Assembly: GCF_004320535.1 (NCBI RefSeq)
Contig: NZ_SIHY01000003.1
Location: 1 to 64,000 of the forward strand
DNA from: Arthrobacter sp. S41
GTDB lineage: Bacteria > Actinomycetota > Actinomycetes > Actinomycetales > Micrococcaceae
DNA: 64,000 nucleotides
Direction of reading: 5' to 3'
Positions within the stretch are counted from its first letter, which is position 1. Every line of letters starts with the position of its first letter. Positions 26,182-34,087 of the stretch are shown one piece after another. Below the pieces are notes generated by a model that did not search any database, was not told the DNA's origin, and was given only the letters and a program-made list of their open reading frames with translations. The translations under genes were made by a program, and so were the position numbers.

Positions 26182-28302
26182 TTACCCGGCTACGCCCAAA
26201 GTGAAAGGCAGGACACCCGGCGCGCCAGCAATTCGTAAAGCCCGCCCAGCCATAGCGATCGACCAGCGCGAATCAACAAGATCATCCACGAGCAAAACCG
26301 GACCCGGCGCACCCGAAACCAATTGTTCCAACGCAGCTGGAAGTTCAAAGGCATCTGCCACCGCAGCAACGCGGAATGCCGAGTTACCTCCGGAGCCATT
26401 TTGTGGGCCGGAGCCGCGGTACTCAAGCTGACCTAGATAGCGCAACCGGCCAACCTCGGCCAGGCTCTGAGCCAACGAGGTAATGAGTTGTGGCCGCTTA
26501 TTTGACGGCATGGCAACCACACCAACGGGCCGTTCTTCCCAATTCCATTCGGCTAGTACCTTGATGCAGGCATCCACCATTGGCTTATCAATGGGATTAT
26601 CGGTGGGGTCGGCAAATAGTTGACGCAGTCGATTGCCCCACCCGAGGTCGGTAAGACGAGCCAATGCCCGTCCATTGGAGATCTGCTCATCAACCGGAAT
26701 TTTTCCCTTGAGCGTGTATCCCAAGCGGTCCAAACCCGATGGGTAGAGCTTACGTGGTTCAATCGGGATTCCCACGCGGCCCAGCGCCGCTTGGGCGCTG
26801 TCCTTAGAGTCTTCAGGAATATGATCGTCAAACCAGACACCGGCACAGTTATCGCAGCGTCCACATGGTACCGAACGCGGATCATCCAAGGCTTCGGTCA
26901 AGAATTGCATGCGGCACCCACGAGTATTTTCGTAGGTGACCATCAGCGTTTGTTCGTGCACCCGGCTCTGGGCCACACGCTTGTATCGTTCCGCGTCGTA
27001 GCTCCACGGCATGTCGGTGCGCATCCATCCGCCTGCAACACGTTCCACCGCGCCATCAACTGCTAGTACCTTGAGCAACAGCTCCAGAGGAGAACGGCGC
27101 AGATTCACTGCGCTTTCCAACGCCGGCACGCTCATCGCCCCGTCGGTGCCTGCTAGCGCTTCTAGTACTTGGGTGGCACGGACTTGGTCCGGCATGGAAC
27201 TGGTCGCAAAGTACTCCCAGATCTCCGAGTCATCTGGGCCAGGAAGCAATAGAACATCCGCATTCACACTGCCACGACCGGCACGACCCACCTGCTGGTA
27301 GTAGGCCACCGGAGAGCTGGGTGCGCCAATGTGCAGCACAAATCCGAGGTCTGGCTTGTCAAAGCCCATACCAAGGGCGCTAGTTGCGATCAGCGCCTTA
27401 ACCACATTGTTTTTTAGTGCTTGTTCTAGCCGTTCGCGTTCCTCTAGGTCGGTGCGCCCGGTATAGGCCGCGACTTCATGACCAGCTTCGCGCAACAAGC
27501 GAGCAATATCTTCGGCTGCAGAAACGGTCAGCGTGTAGATGATGCCTGAGCCGTTAAAATCATTGATATGGCTGAGCAACCAGGCCAATTGCATCCGTGG
27601 AGAAGGCAATCTCAGTACGCCAAGTCGAAGTGAATCTCGCGCAAGGGTGCCACGCAAGGTGAAAACTTGCTCGGTCCCGCCGGCCAGTTGTTCAGCCACA
27701 TCTTCTACGACGCGACTGTTGGCAGTTGCGGTGGTGGCAAGAACAGGAAGGCCCTTAGGCAACTTGGCAATCAAGTCTCGGATACGCCGATAGTCGGGAC
27801 GGAAATCATGGCCCCAGTCTGAGATGCAGTGGGCTTCGTCAATAACCAGCAGACCTAGTCGTTGCATCAGCATTGGTAGCTGTTGCTCGCGGAATGATGG
27901 ATTATTCAGGCGTTCTGGCGACACCAGCAGCACATCAAGTTCGTTGCGTTGCAGCTTTTCAAGAATCTCGCGCCATTCGAGCACGTTGGCTGAGTTGATG
28001 GCGGCGGCCCGTACCCCTGCACGCTCGGCCGCGGCCACCTGATCACGCATGAGAGCCAGCAATGGAGACACGATCAAGGTGGGCCCATAACCCTGCTCAC
28101 GCAAAAGGAGTGATGCGATGAAGTAGACCGCTGACTTTCCCCAACCGGTGCGCTGTACAACCAGGGCACGACGACGTTCGGCCACCAAAGCTTCGATTGC
28201 TTCATACTGGCCGTCGTGGAATTGTGCCTCGGGGTTTTGCACCAGAGCGCGCAGTTTCTGCAGAGCCAGGGTTTTCAGATCCACTTGCATTGAGCCATCC
28301 AT
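26182..28302 (-). CDS. RecQ-type DNA helicase with C-terminal phosphoribosyltransferase-like domain
   Basis: 706-aa superfamily 2 helicase. Walker A is QRTGWGKSAVYF, the DEAH box is LVIDEAHCISDWGHDFRPD, motif III is ATTATAN, and motif VI is QQVGRAGRG. The RecQ zinc module keeps four Cys (CRMQF ... CGRCDNCAG). The HRDC domain of classical RecQ is not evident. Instead the C-terminus (about 600-706) ends in a PRPP-binding-style motif VLLVDDLVDSRWS, as in type I phosphoribosyltransferases. This architecture is known from actinobacteria but its purpose is unclear. The start codon (28302 versus ATG 28290) is uncertain. Confidence 0.88.
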   Translation of the reverse strand: MDGSMQVDLKTLALQKLRALVQNPEAQFHDGQYEAIEALVAERRRALVVQRTGWGKSAVYFIASLLLREQGYGPTLIVSPLLALMRDQVAAAERAGVRAAAINSANVLEWREILEKLQRNELDVLLVSPERLNNPSFREQQLPMLMQRLGLLVIDEAHCISDWGHDFRPDYRRIRDLIAKLPKGLPVLATTATANSRVVEDVAEQLAGGTEQVFTLRGTLARDSLRLGVLRLPSPRMQLAWLLSHINDFNGSGIIYTLTVSAAEDIARLLREAGHEVAAYTGRTDLEERERLEQALKNNVVKALIATSALGMGFDKPDLGFVLHIGAPSSPVAYYQQVGRAGRGSVNADVLLLPGPDDSEIWEYFATSSMPDQVRATQVLEALAGTDGAMSVPALESAVNLRRSPLELLLKVLAVDGAVERVAGGWMRTDMPWSYDAERYKRVAQSRVHEQTLMVTYENTRGCRMQFLTEALDDPRSVPCGRCDNCAGVWFDDHIPEDSKDSAQAALGRVGIPIEPRKLYPSGLDRLGYTLKGKIPVDEQISNGRALARLTDLGWGNRLRQLFADPTDNPIDKPMVDACIKVLAEWNWEERPVGVVAMPSNKRPQLITSLAQSLAEVGRLRYLGQLEYRGSGPQNGSGGNSAFRVAAVADAFELPAALEQLVSGAPGPVLLVDDLVDSRWSIAMAGRALRIAGAPGVLPFTLGVAG

Positions 28303-28464
28303 GACTTCAGTATTTCAGTTTCCTCCCCTGAATTAGGATCCAGACGTGGCGATTTGTGCACTAACAACGTTTTGGATAGCATCCAGAGCCCGATTTAGCG
28401 GAAGTGTTAGGCATTTCCCATCCACAATCGCCCCATTCTCGCTGATTTGAATCAGTCAAACCGG

Positions 28465-28470
28465 TAGGCT
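28465..28470 (+). promoter_or_regulatory. -10 element, leaderless start of the phosphohexomutase
   Basis: TAGGCT, 7 nt before the GTG start. Confidence 0.5.
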
Positions 28471-28477
28471 GAATGAT

Positions 28478-29902
28478 GTGAGTGAAGAAATTGATCTTAA
28501 TCAGAGCTTTAAGGCCTACGACGTCCGCGGCGTAGTCGGCGAAAGCCTGAACGCCGAAGCAATCGAAGCTATTGGCGCGGCCTTTGTTGATGTCTTGTCC
28601 CTGTCGGGCAAGGACGTATTGGTGGGTGGCGACATGCGCCCATCCTCTGCAGAATTTGCCCAGGCGTTCGCCCGTGGTGCTACCTACCGTGGCGCTAATG
28701 TCATCATGCTCGGCTTGATCTCCACCGACGAGCTGTACTTCGCTTCGGGCAAGCTTGATGCTGCTGGCGTGGTGTTTACCGCCAGCCACAACCCAGCCCA
28801 GTACAACGGCATCAAGATGTCCACTTCTGGTGCTCGTCCGATCTCTTCGGCCACGGGCCTGTTTGATATCCGCGACGTGGCACAGCAGTACCTGAACGAG
28901 GGACTGCCAGTTTCCGGCGATACCCCGCAGGGAAGCATCACCGAACGCGACGTCTTGGCTGATTACGCGGCATACCTGCGTGAACTGGTTGATATCTCAT
29001 CCATCCGCCCGCTGAAGATCGTGGTGGATGCAGGCAACGGCATGGGCGGCATGACCACCCCTGCAGTACTTGGCGACACCGTACTTTCAGCACTACCGCT
29101 TAATATCGTTCCCTTGTACTTTGAGCTGGATGGCACCTTCCCTAATCACCCAGCCAACCCACTGGAACCAGAAAACCTCAAGGACCTTCAGGCTGCGGTG
29201 CTCGAGCACGGCGCCGACATGGGCCTAGCCTTCGACGGCGACGCGGACCGTTGCTTTGTTATCGACGAGCGCGGCCTTCCGCTGTCCCCTTCGGCAATCA
29301 CCGCCTTGGTTGCTGTTCGCGAAATCGCTCGCGTTCAGGCAGCTGGCGAAGAGAACCCCGTGATCATCCACAACCTGATCACCTCCAAAGCAGTGCCTGA
29401 ATTTGTCACCAAGTCCGGTGGCACCCCGGTGATGACCCGTGTGGGCCACTCCTTCATCAAAGCTGAGATGGCAAGTCAGGGCGCGGTATTTGGTGGCGAG
29501 CACTCGGCGCACTACTACTTCCGCGACTTCTACAACGCTGACACCGGCATGCTGGCAGCCATGCACGTTTTGGCAGCCCTCGGTGAGCAGGATCTGCCAC
29601 TGTCGGAACTCGGCGCCGAATACGAACCCTACGTTGCTACCGGAGAAATCAACTCCGAGGTAGAAGACAAACAAGGCGCTACCGCTCGAGTTCTGGCCCA
29701 CTTTGACGGGGAACCTGTTGATGTGATGACCATGGATGGCACTACCATTTCGGCAAAGGACGGCAGCTGGTGGATCAACCTTCGCCCGTCCAACACCGAG
29801 CCGTTCCTACGTTTTAACGGTGAAGGCCGCACCGCAGAAATCATTGAGCCCCTCCGCGATACCGTCTTGGCGATCGTGCGCGGAGAGAACGTCACTAACT
29901 AG
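28478..29902 (+). CDS. manB: phosphomannomutase/phosphoglucomutase
   Basis: 474-aa alpha-D-phosphohexomutase converting mannose-6-phosphate and/or glucose-6-phosphate to the 1-phosphates for cell-envelope sugars. The phosphoserine loop is FTASHNPAQYNGIK, the metal loop DGDADRCFV, the sugar-binding loop GGEHSAHYYFRDF and the phosphate-binding loop RPSNTEPFLRFN. All four are intact. The GTG start lies 7 nt after TAGGCT. The gene is followed 12 nt later by a conserved small protein gene, probably the same operon. Confidence 0.92.
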   Translation: MSEEIDLNQSFKAYDVRGVVGESLNAEAIEAIGAAFVDVLSLSGKDVLVGGDMRPSSAEFAQAFARGATYRGANVIMLGLISTDELYFASGKLDAAGVVFTASHNPAQYNGIKMSTSGARPISSATGLFDIRDVAQQYLNEGLPVSGDTPQGSITERDVLADYAAYLRELVDISSIRPLKIVVDAGNGMGGMTTPAVLGDTVLSALPLNIVPLYFELDGTFPNHPANPLEPENLKDLQAAVLEHGADMGLAFDGDADRCFVIDERGLPLSPSAITALVAVREIARVQAAGEENPVIIHNLITSKAVPEFVTKSGGTPVMTRVGHSFIKAEMASQGAVFGGEHSAHYYFRDFYNADTGMLAAMHVLAALGEQDLPLSELGAEYEPYVATGEINSEVEDKQGATARVLAHFDGEPVDVMTMDGTTISAKDGSWWINLRPSNTEPFLRFNGEGRTAEIIEPLRDTVLAIVRGENVTN

Positions 29903-29914
29903 CAAGGGGAAGAC

Positions 29915-30385
29915 ATGAATCTCGAATCATTGGATGAGGGCGTCAAGGACGCACTGAATAAAGTCTTGGGCACCGCGCTAGGCGTGGCTCGCGAGCAGCT
30001 CGAAGAGCAGGGCGTTTTCCTTCCCTTCGCGATCGCGCTGGAACCAAAAGACGATGAAAGCGAGCCAGAGCTACGTCTGATCGCAGTACCACCAACGGAT
30101 GATCCAGAAGATCCGGATGCTGACATCGATACCGAAGCCATGGCTGCTGAACTGGTTGAGGTTTTGAACCAGCAGGGCACCCACTTTGATGCCATCGCTA
30201 TCGCTTCTGATGTTCTACTTCAGGAAAACGACCGCGACGCCATCCACATCGTTGCCGAGCACCGCGTGGGCGCTGCCCTCGCTATCGTTCAGCCATACAC
30301 GATGCCAGCTGAGCCAGGTGGCGAGTGGATTTTCGATGAGCCTGCTGCCGAATCGGCCGAGGCCATCTGGGCCAACGCGCAGTAG
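29915..30385 (+). CDS. conserved acidic protein downstream of phosphomannomutase
   Basis: 156 aa, strongly acidic (runs such as PTDDPEDPDADIDTE), no signal peptide or membrane segment. The order alternates predicted helices and strands (LGVAREQLEEQGVFLPFAIAL ... RDAIHIVAEHRVGAALAIVQPY). I do not recognise a catalytic motif; similar proteins are annotated as hypothetical in actinobacteria. AAGGGGAAG precedes the ATG. Placement 12 nt after the mutase suggests cotranscription up to the hairpin at 30400. Confidence 0.75.
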   Translation: MNLESLDEGVKDALNKVLGTALGVAREQLEEQGVFLPFAIALEPKDDESEPELRLIAVPPTDDPEDPDADIDTEAMAAELVEVLNQQGTHFDAIAIASDVLLQENDRDAIHIVAEHRVGAALAIVQPYTMPAEPGGEWIFDEPAAESAEAIWANAQ

Positions 30386-30399
30386 ATCTCACTTGGTGA

Positions 30400-30436
30400 T
30401 TTCGGGGTCAGCATAGTGACTATGCTGACCCCGAAA
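30400..30436 (+). terminator. terminator of the mutase operon
   Basis: Perfect 17-bp stem (30400-30416 and 30420-30436), loop tga. Confidence 0.8.
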
Positions 30437-30449
30437 TGCTTTTCCCACG

Positions 30450-30455
30450 TAAAGT
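30450..30455 (+). promoter_or_regulatory. -10 element, leaderless start of nsrR
   Basis: TAAAGT, 7 nt before the ATG. No Shine-Dalgarno is visible. Confidence 0.5.
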
Positions 30456-30462
30456 ATGAATT

Positions 30463-30921
30463 ATGAAACTCAGTGCCTTTACCGACGTGTGCTTGCGAAC
30501 CATTATGGTTTTGGCAACGCCGGGCACCGGGCAATTGACCAGCCGTGAGATTGCCGATTCCGTAGGGGTTCCCTACAACCACGTTGCCAAGGCCGTCCTG
30601 GAACTGCGCACGCTGGGAATTCTGCAGGTCGCTCGCGGCCGCAACGGTGGCGCGACATTGAGCAGCCGAGCGCTGAGCTTTTCCCTCGGCGGGCTGTTGC
30701 GCAAATTGGACAAGCGCACCGATATCGTGGATTGCTCCGATCATGACGCCCAAACCAATTGTCCGCTCTCGGGCGACTGCCGTTTGCGGGCCGTCTTCCG
30801 GCAGGCTCGTGAAGTTTTCTACGCTTCGCTGGATCCAGTGACCATTCAGGACATCTGCCCGACATCATCCGCGATGCCGATCAAGGCGCTTCCCTTCCCG
30901 ACGGTGCGCAATCTTTCCTGA
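30463..30921 (+). CDS. nsrR: nitric-oxide-sensing Rrf2-family repressor NsrR
   Basis: 152-aa Rrf2 winged-helix regulator. The N-terminus MKLSAFTDVCLRT keeps the Asp at position 8 that coordinates the cluster in Streptomyces NsrR. The helix-turn-helix is LTSREIADSVGVPYNHVAKAV. Three cysteines for an iron-sulfur cluster lie in CSDHDAQTNCPLSGDC. The first gap (8 residues) is longer than in the NsrR proteins I recall. NO binding to the cluster would release DNA. Its neighbour is the NO-detoxifying flavohemoglobin, whose promoter carries a matching operator. Confidence 0.9.
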   Translation: MKLSAFTDVCLRTIMVLATPGTGQLTSREIADSVGVPYNHVAKAVLELRTLGILQVARGRNGGATLSSRALSFSLGGLLRKLDKRTDIVDCSDHDAQTNCPLSGDCRLRAVFRQAREVFYASLDPVTIQDICPTSSAMPIKALPFPTVRNLS

Positions 30922-30980
30922 TTCCCCTTCGACCCGGGTGTAGCATCGCCCACTGATGTTACGTATTCCAGCTGGTGAAT

Positions 30981-31009
30981 TTGCAATCCTTTTCTACTAG
31001 GCGTAGAAA
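30981..31009 (+). promoter_or_regulatory. hmp promoter
   Basis: TTGCAA (30981-30986), 17-bp spacer, TAGAAA (31004-31009). The predicted start site falls just before the operator at 31022. A second reading (TTCTAC-17-CATAAA, 30992-31020) is possible. Confidence 0.5.
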
Positions 31010-31021
31010 TGGATCATAAAT

Positions 31022-31040
31022 CTTGTATTTCAAATACAAG
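31022..31040 (+). promoter_or_regulatory. NsrR operator of hmp
   Basis: Perfect 9-1-9 inverted repeat CTTGTATTTCAAATACAAG. The ATTT-N-AAAT centre matches the known NsrR binding-site form, and the nsrR gene is adjacent. Confidence 0.75.
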
Positions 31041-31066
31041 TTATCGACAATTCCCAAGGAGACCCG

Positions 31067-32242
31067 ATGCTGTCCACCAAGTCCTTCCCGGTCATTGAAG
31101 CCACGCTGCCCATCATCGCAGAGCGCATTTCAAGCATTACCCCGAACTTCTACAACCGCTTGTTCGCCGCGCACCCGGAATTGCTCGACGGAATCTTCTC
31201 CCGCTCGAACCAGAAGAACGGTACCCAGCAGCAGGCACTGGCCGGATCCATCGCAGTCTTCGCAACGTACTTGGTCAAGCACCCGGGCACCACCCCGGAA
31301 ACCATGCTCGCCCGCGTAGCCCACAAACACGCTTCCCTCGGTGTCACCGAGGATCAGTACCCCATCGTCTACAAGCATCTCTTTGACGCCATTGCCGAAG
31401 ACCTGGGCGATGCGCTGACTCAGGAGATCGCCGATGCCTGGACCGAGGTCTACTGGCTGATGGCCCACGCGCTGATCAAGATCGAGAATGGCTTGTACGC
31501 ACAGCAGGCCAACGCCGAGATCTACACCCCGTGGAAGCTTGTCGAGCGCACCAAAACCGGCGTTGATTCGGTCTGCTTCAGCTTCGAGCCAGCTGACGAA
31601 ACCCCAGCCACCACCGCCAAACCTGGCCAGTTCGTTTCGGTCCGCATGCCAATGGCCGACGGTCTCCGCCAGGTTCGCCAGTACACTTTGAGCAACGACA
31701 TCGAGCGGACCAATCGTCGCACCGTCACCGTCAAGTTGGATATGAACGGCGAGTTCTCCCCTGTGATCCACAATGACCTGAAGCTCGGCGACGTGGTCGA
31801 GCTATCAAATCCGTATGGCGACCTGGTCATCGATAACGAAGGCTCGCCATTGGTGATCGCCACCGCTGGGATTGGATGTACCCCGAGCGCAGCCGCATTG
31901 CAGATATTGGCTGCACGTGGCTCCACCCGCAAGATCACCGTGTTGCATGCCGACCAGGAAGTCACCGCCTGGCCATTGCGTGAGCAGATGCTCGAATCCA
32001 TCGGCAAGCTACCAGAAGCCACCATCAGCACCTGGTTCGAACGTGGCGAATTGCCAGAGGACCTAAACGCCCAGTCCGGCTACATGAACCTCACTGGCGC
32101 ACTGACCGAGAATGCCCAGGTCTACCTGTGCGGCCCGTTGCCATTCATGAACGCAGTGCGCAACCAGGCGCTTGAAGCTGGCATCCCCGCCGAACGTATC
32201 CACTATGAAGTCTTCGGCCCGGATGTATGGCTCGCCGCCTAG
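31067..32242 (+). CDS. hmp: flavohemoglobin, nitric oxide dioxygenase
   Basis: 391-aa enzyme oxidising NO to nitrate with O2 and NAD(P)H. The globin domain (1-140) has the distal-pocket Tyr in NFYNRLF, a Gln in QQQALAG and the proximal His in HKHASLGV. The FAD domain (about 150-255) has RQYTLSN. The NAD domain (about 260-391) has GIGCTPSAA and LCGPLPFMNAV. AAGGAG lies 7 nt before the ATG. It follows the nsrR gene with its own regulated promoter and ends in a strong terminator. Confidence 0.95.
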   Translation: MLSTKSFPVIEATLPIIAERISSITPNFYNRLFAAHPELLDGIFSRSNQKNGTQQQALAGSIAVFATYLVKHPGTTPETMLARVAHKHASLGVTEDQYPIVYKHLFDAIAEDLGDALTQEIADAWTEVYWLMAHALIKIENGLYAQQANAEIYTPWKLVERTKTGVDSVCFSFEPADETPATTAKPGQFVSVRMPMADGLRQVRQYTLSNDIERTNRRTVTVKLDMNGEFSPVIHNDLKLGDVVELSNPYGDLVIDNEGSPLVIATAGIGCTPSAAALQILAARGSTRKITVLHADQEVTAWPLREQMLESIGKLPEATISTWFERGELPEDLNAQSGYMNLTGALTENAQVYLCGPLPFMNAVRNQALEAGIPAERIHYEVFGPDVWLAA

Positions 32243-32260
32243 CCTGTGAGTTGCAGAGCG

Positions 32261-32297
32261 GTGCTGCAGGTGAATCCAGCGAATTCACCTGCAGCAC
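32261..32297. terminator. terminator of hmp
   Basis: 15-bp perfect stem GTGCTGCAGGTGAAT / ATTCACCTGCAGCAC with 7-nt loop, followed by TTTTGTTT on the plus strand. Confidence 0.82.
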
Positions 32298-32305
32298 TTT
32301 TGTTT

Positions 32306-33388
32306 CTATTTTCCGGTATCCGCAGCATCTTCCGGCGTATCGCCCCGTTGCGGTCCCTTCTTCTTAAGATCGAACTTCTTCGAGTCCAGCTTTCGAGGAT
32401 TGCTTTTCCCGGTGAACCTGCCAAGTTTCTTCTGTCCGTCCTCTTGAAGTGGCGGCGTCGATTCTCCGGTTTCTTGGCTCTGATTCACCGGCACTTCAGC
32501 GGCCTGTTCCGCTGGTGTTGATTTGGTGTTCCTTGCCGGCTTGGTGGCCTGCGGGTCCAGCAGAATCTGGTGCAGTCCCCCATCGGTGATCCAACGGCGC
32601 AGTACCGAATTGAACAGGATGGGATTCTCAATGTTCCACTGGTGATGCATTCCCGGTACCACCCGAGTGATGGCTTGTGGAAGCTCTTCACGCAAGGCAA
32701 TAAAGGATTTCTGCACCAATTTTGGCTCCTTGGAACCGACTAGCGCCAAGACTGGACCCCGGTAAGCTCCGAGGTTTTTAGGCAGTCCCCCGGGATCCAA
32801 GTCATTCATGATGGCACGCATATTTTCAGCTTTGAGTTTCACACCATGCTCGGCAAAAAGCTCGCGCTCGTCATCCACCATGCCATAGGCGCCGGCTTGG
32901 AAGCGCCAGTACCATTCACTGCCGATCAGCTTCAGCTGCATCCGGTGGAAGGTACGTGCCGCGGTACTTGCACCGGTCACCGGCGTACCGGTGATCAGTA
33001 CCGAGTCCACCAGCTCCGGGTGCCGCGCAGCTACATGCAAGGCGATCACTCCACCGAGCGAAATTCCGACCAGGTGCACTCCACCTTCTGAAACCTCGTC
33101 AGCAATCAGCGCGGCCACGTCATCAGCCGCTGATTCCAGGCCTTCCCAGGTCTCTTCAAACCGCGCACCGAAGGCTGGAAGGTGCAGGGTGAGGACATTA
33201 AAGTCGCCAAAGGCCAAGACCTGCGGATCCCAGCTCCAGTTACCCACGTTGCCACCATGAAGGAAGACGATGGTCTGCGGATGGCTTTGGTTTTGCCCGG
33301 CACGTCCAGGGTGGACCTCAGGATAATCCGTGGCATCACGCAAAGCGCCCTGCGCAGGCTTTGATGCAGAATCTTTGGCAGAAGTCAT
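32306..33388 (-). CDS. alpha/beta hydrolase with charged C-terminal tail
   Basis: 360-aa hydrolase. The core has the oxyanion loop VFLHGGNVGNWSWD, the nucleophile in LVGISLGGVIAL and a catalytic His in PGMHHQWNIENP. About 70 C-terminal residues are low-complexity, rich in Pro, Lys, Asp and Glu, and not part of the fold. The ATG at 33388 overlaps the stop of the PadR-like regulator (ATGA), so I prefer it to the ATG at 33418. The pairing suggests the regulator controls this hydrolase. Substrate unknown. Confidence 0.82.
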   Translation of the reverse strand: MTSAKDSASKPAQGALRDATDYPEVHPGRAGQNQSHPQTIVFLHGGNVGNWSWDPQVLAFGDFNVLTLHLPAFGARFEETWEGLESAADDVAALIADEVSEGGVHLVGISLGGVIALHVAARHPELVDSVLITGTPVTGASTAARTFHRMQLKLIGSEWYWRFQAGAYGMVDDERELFAEHGVKLKAENMRAIMNDLDPGGLPKNLGAYRGPVLALVGSKEPKLVQKSFIALREELPQAITRVVPGMHHQWNIENPILFNSVLRRWITDGGLHQILLDPQATKPARNTKSTPAEQAAEVPVNQSQETGESTPPLQEDGQKKLGRFTGKSNPRKLDSKKFDLKKKGPQRGDTPEDAADTGK

Positions 33389-33912
33389 GGCAAGTACTCC
33401 AATACCGCGTCGAGCCATTCCAGCTGCGCGGCTTGTTGTCGGATTGCATTATCGAGGGTTGCGGCCATGAGGAAGCTTCGTCGGTCAGCAGCAGCTCGCA
33501 TGTCGATCCCCTCGCGCTGGGAGAGGTAATCGTCGAGAATGAATTGGGTTGCTTCACGACGTTTTACAAGCAACTTTTCGATGTCTTCGCGCTCGAGCTC
33601 CGCAGCGAAAAATACCTGCCCCATAAAAGGGTCGCGTTCTGGGGATTCAACCGGACCGTCCGAAAGCCACAGGGTCAGTACTTCGCGACCAGCTTCGGTG
33701 ATGTGGTGCTCTTGGCGGTCAGGGTAATTGCTTTGAGGCACCGTACGCACAGTGGCGTAGCCCTTATCAACCAGCTGCGCCAAGGTGCGATAAATCTGCG
33801 CCTTATCTGCATTCCAGAAGTGGTTAATAGAGGAGTCAAAGTGCTTTTTGAGCTCATAACCAGTCATCGGCGACAAGCATAGGAGCCCAAGGATTAAACG
33901 TGCCAAAACCAT
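33385..33912 (-). CDS. PadR-family transcriptional regulator
   Basis: 175 aa. The N-terminal PadR winged helix (LILGLLCLSPMTGYELKKHF ... NADKAQIYRTLAQLVDKGYA) is followed by the C-terminal helical dimerisation domain of the PadR subfamily 2 type (RDPFMGQVFFAAELEREDIEKLL). PadR proteins are usually local repressors released by small aromatic or toxic compounds. It overlaps the hydrolase start by 4 nt. No clear operator stands out upstream. Confidence 0.88.
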   Translation of the reverse strand: MVLARLILGLLCLSPMTGYELKKHFDSSINHFWNADKAQIYRTLAQLVDKGYATVRTVPQSNYPDRQEHHITEAGREVLTLWLSDGPVESPERDPFMGQVFFAAELEREDIEKLLVKRREATQFILDDYLSQREGIDMRAAADRRSFLMAATLDNAIRQQAAQLEWLDAVLEYLP

Positions 33913-34020
33913 AGAGTTATCTTTTCACAGTTAGTTGATTTTGCACCCACTTTTGCACGGCGTGGGAAAACTGTGCCCGGATTGTGACAATTGCTTGGCG
34001 CGCACCTTCGGCGCTTAAAC

Positions 34021-34066
34021 GACCTTGCTCCTGGTTACTGGATTTTCAGTAACCAGGAGCAAGGTC
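34021..34066 (-). terminator. pckG terminator
   Basis: Perfect 20-bp stem (34021-34040 and 34047-34066) with a 6-nt loop, 22 nt past the pckG stop. Confidence 0.8.
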
Positions 34067-34087
34067 GATGTTGATCTATTCGAGAAC

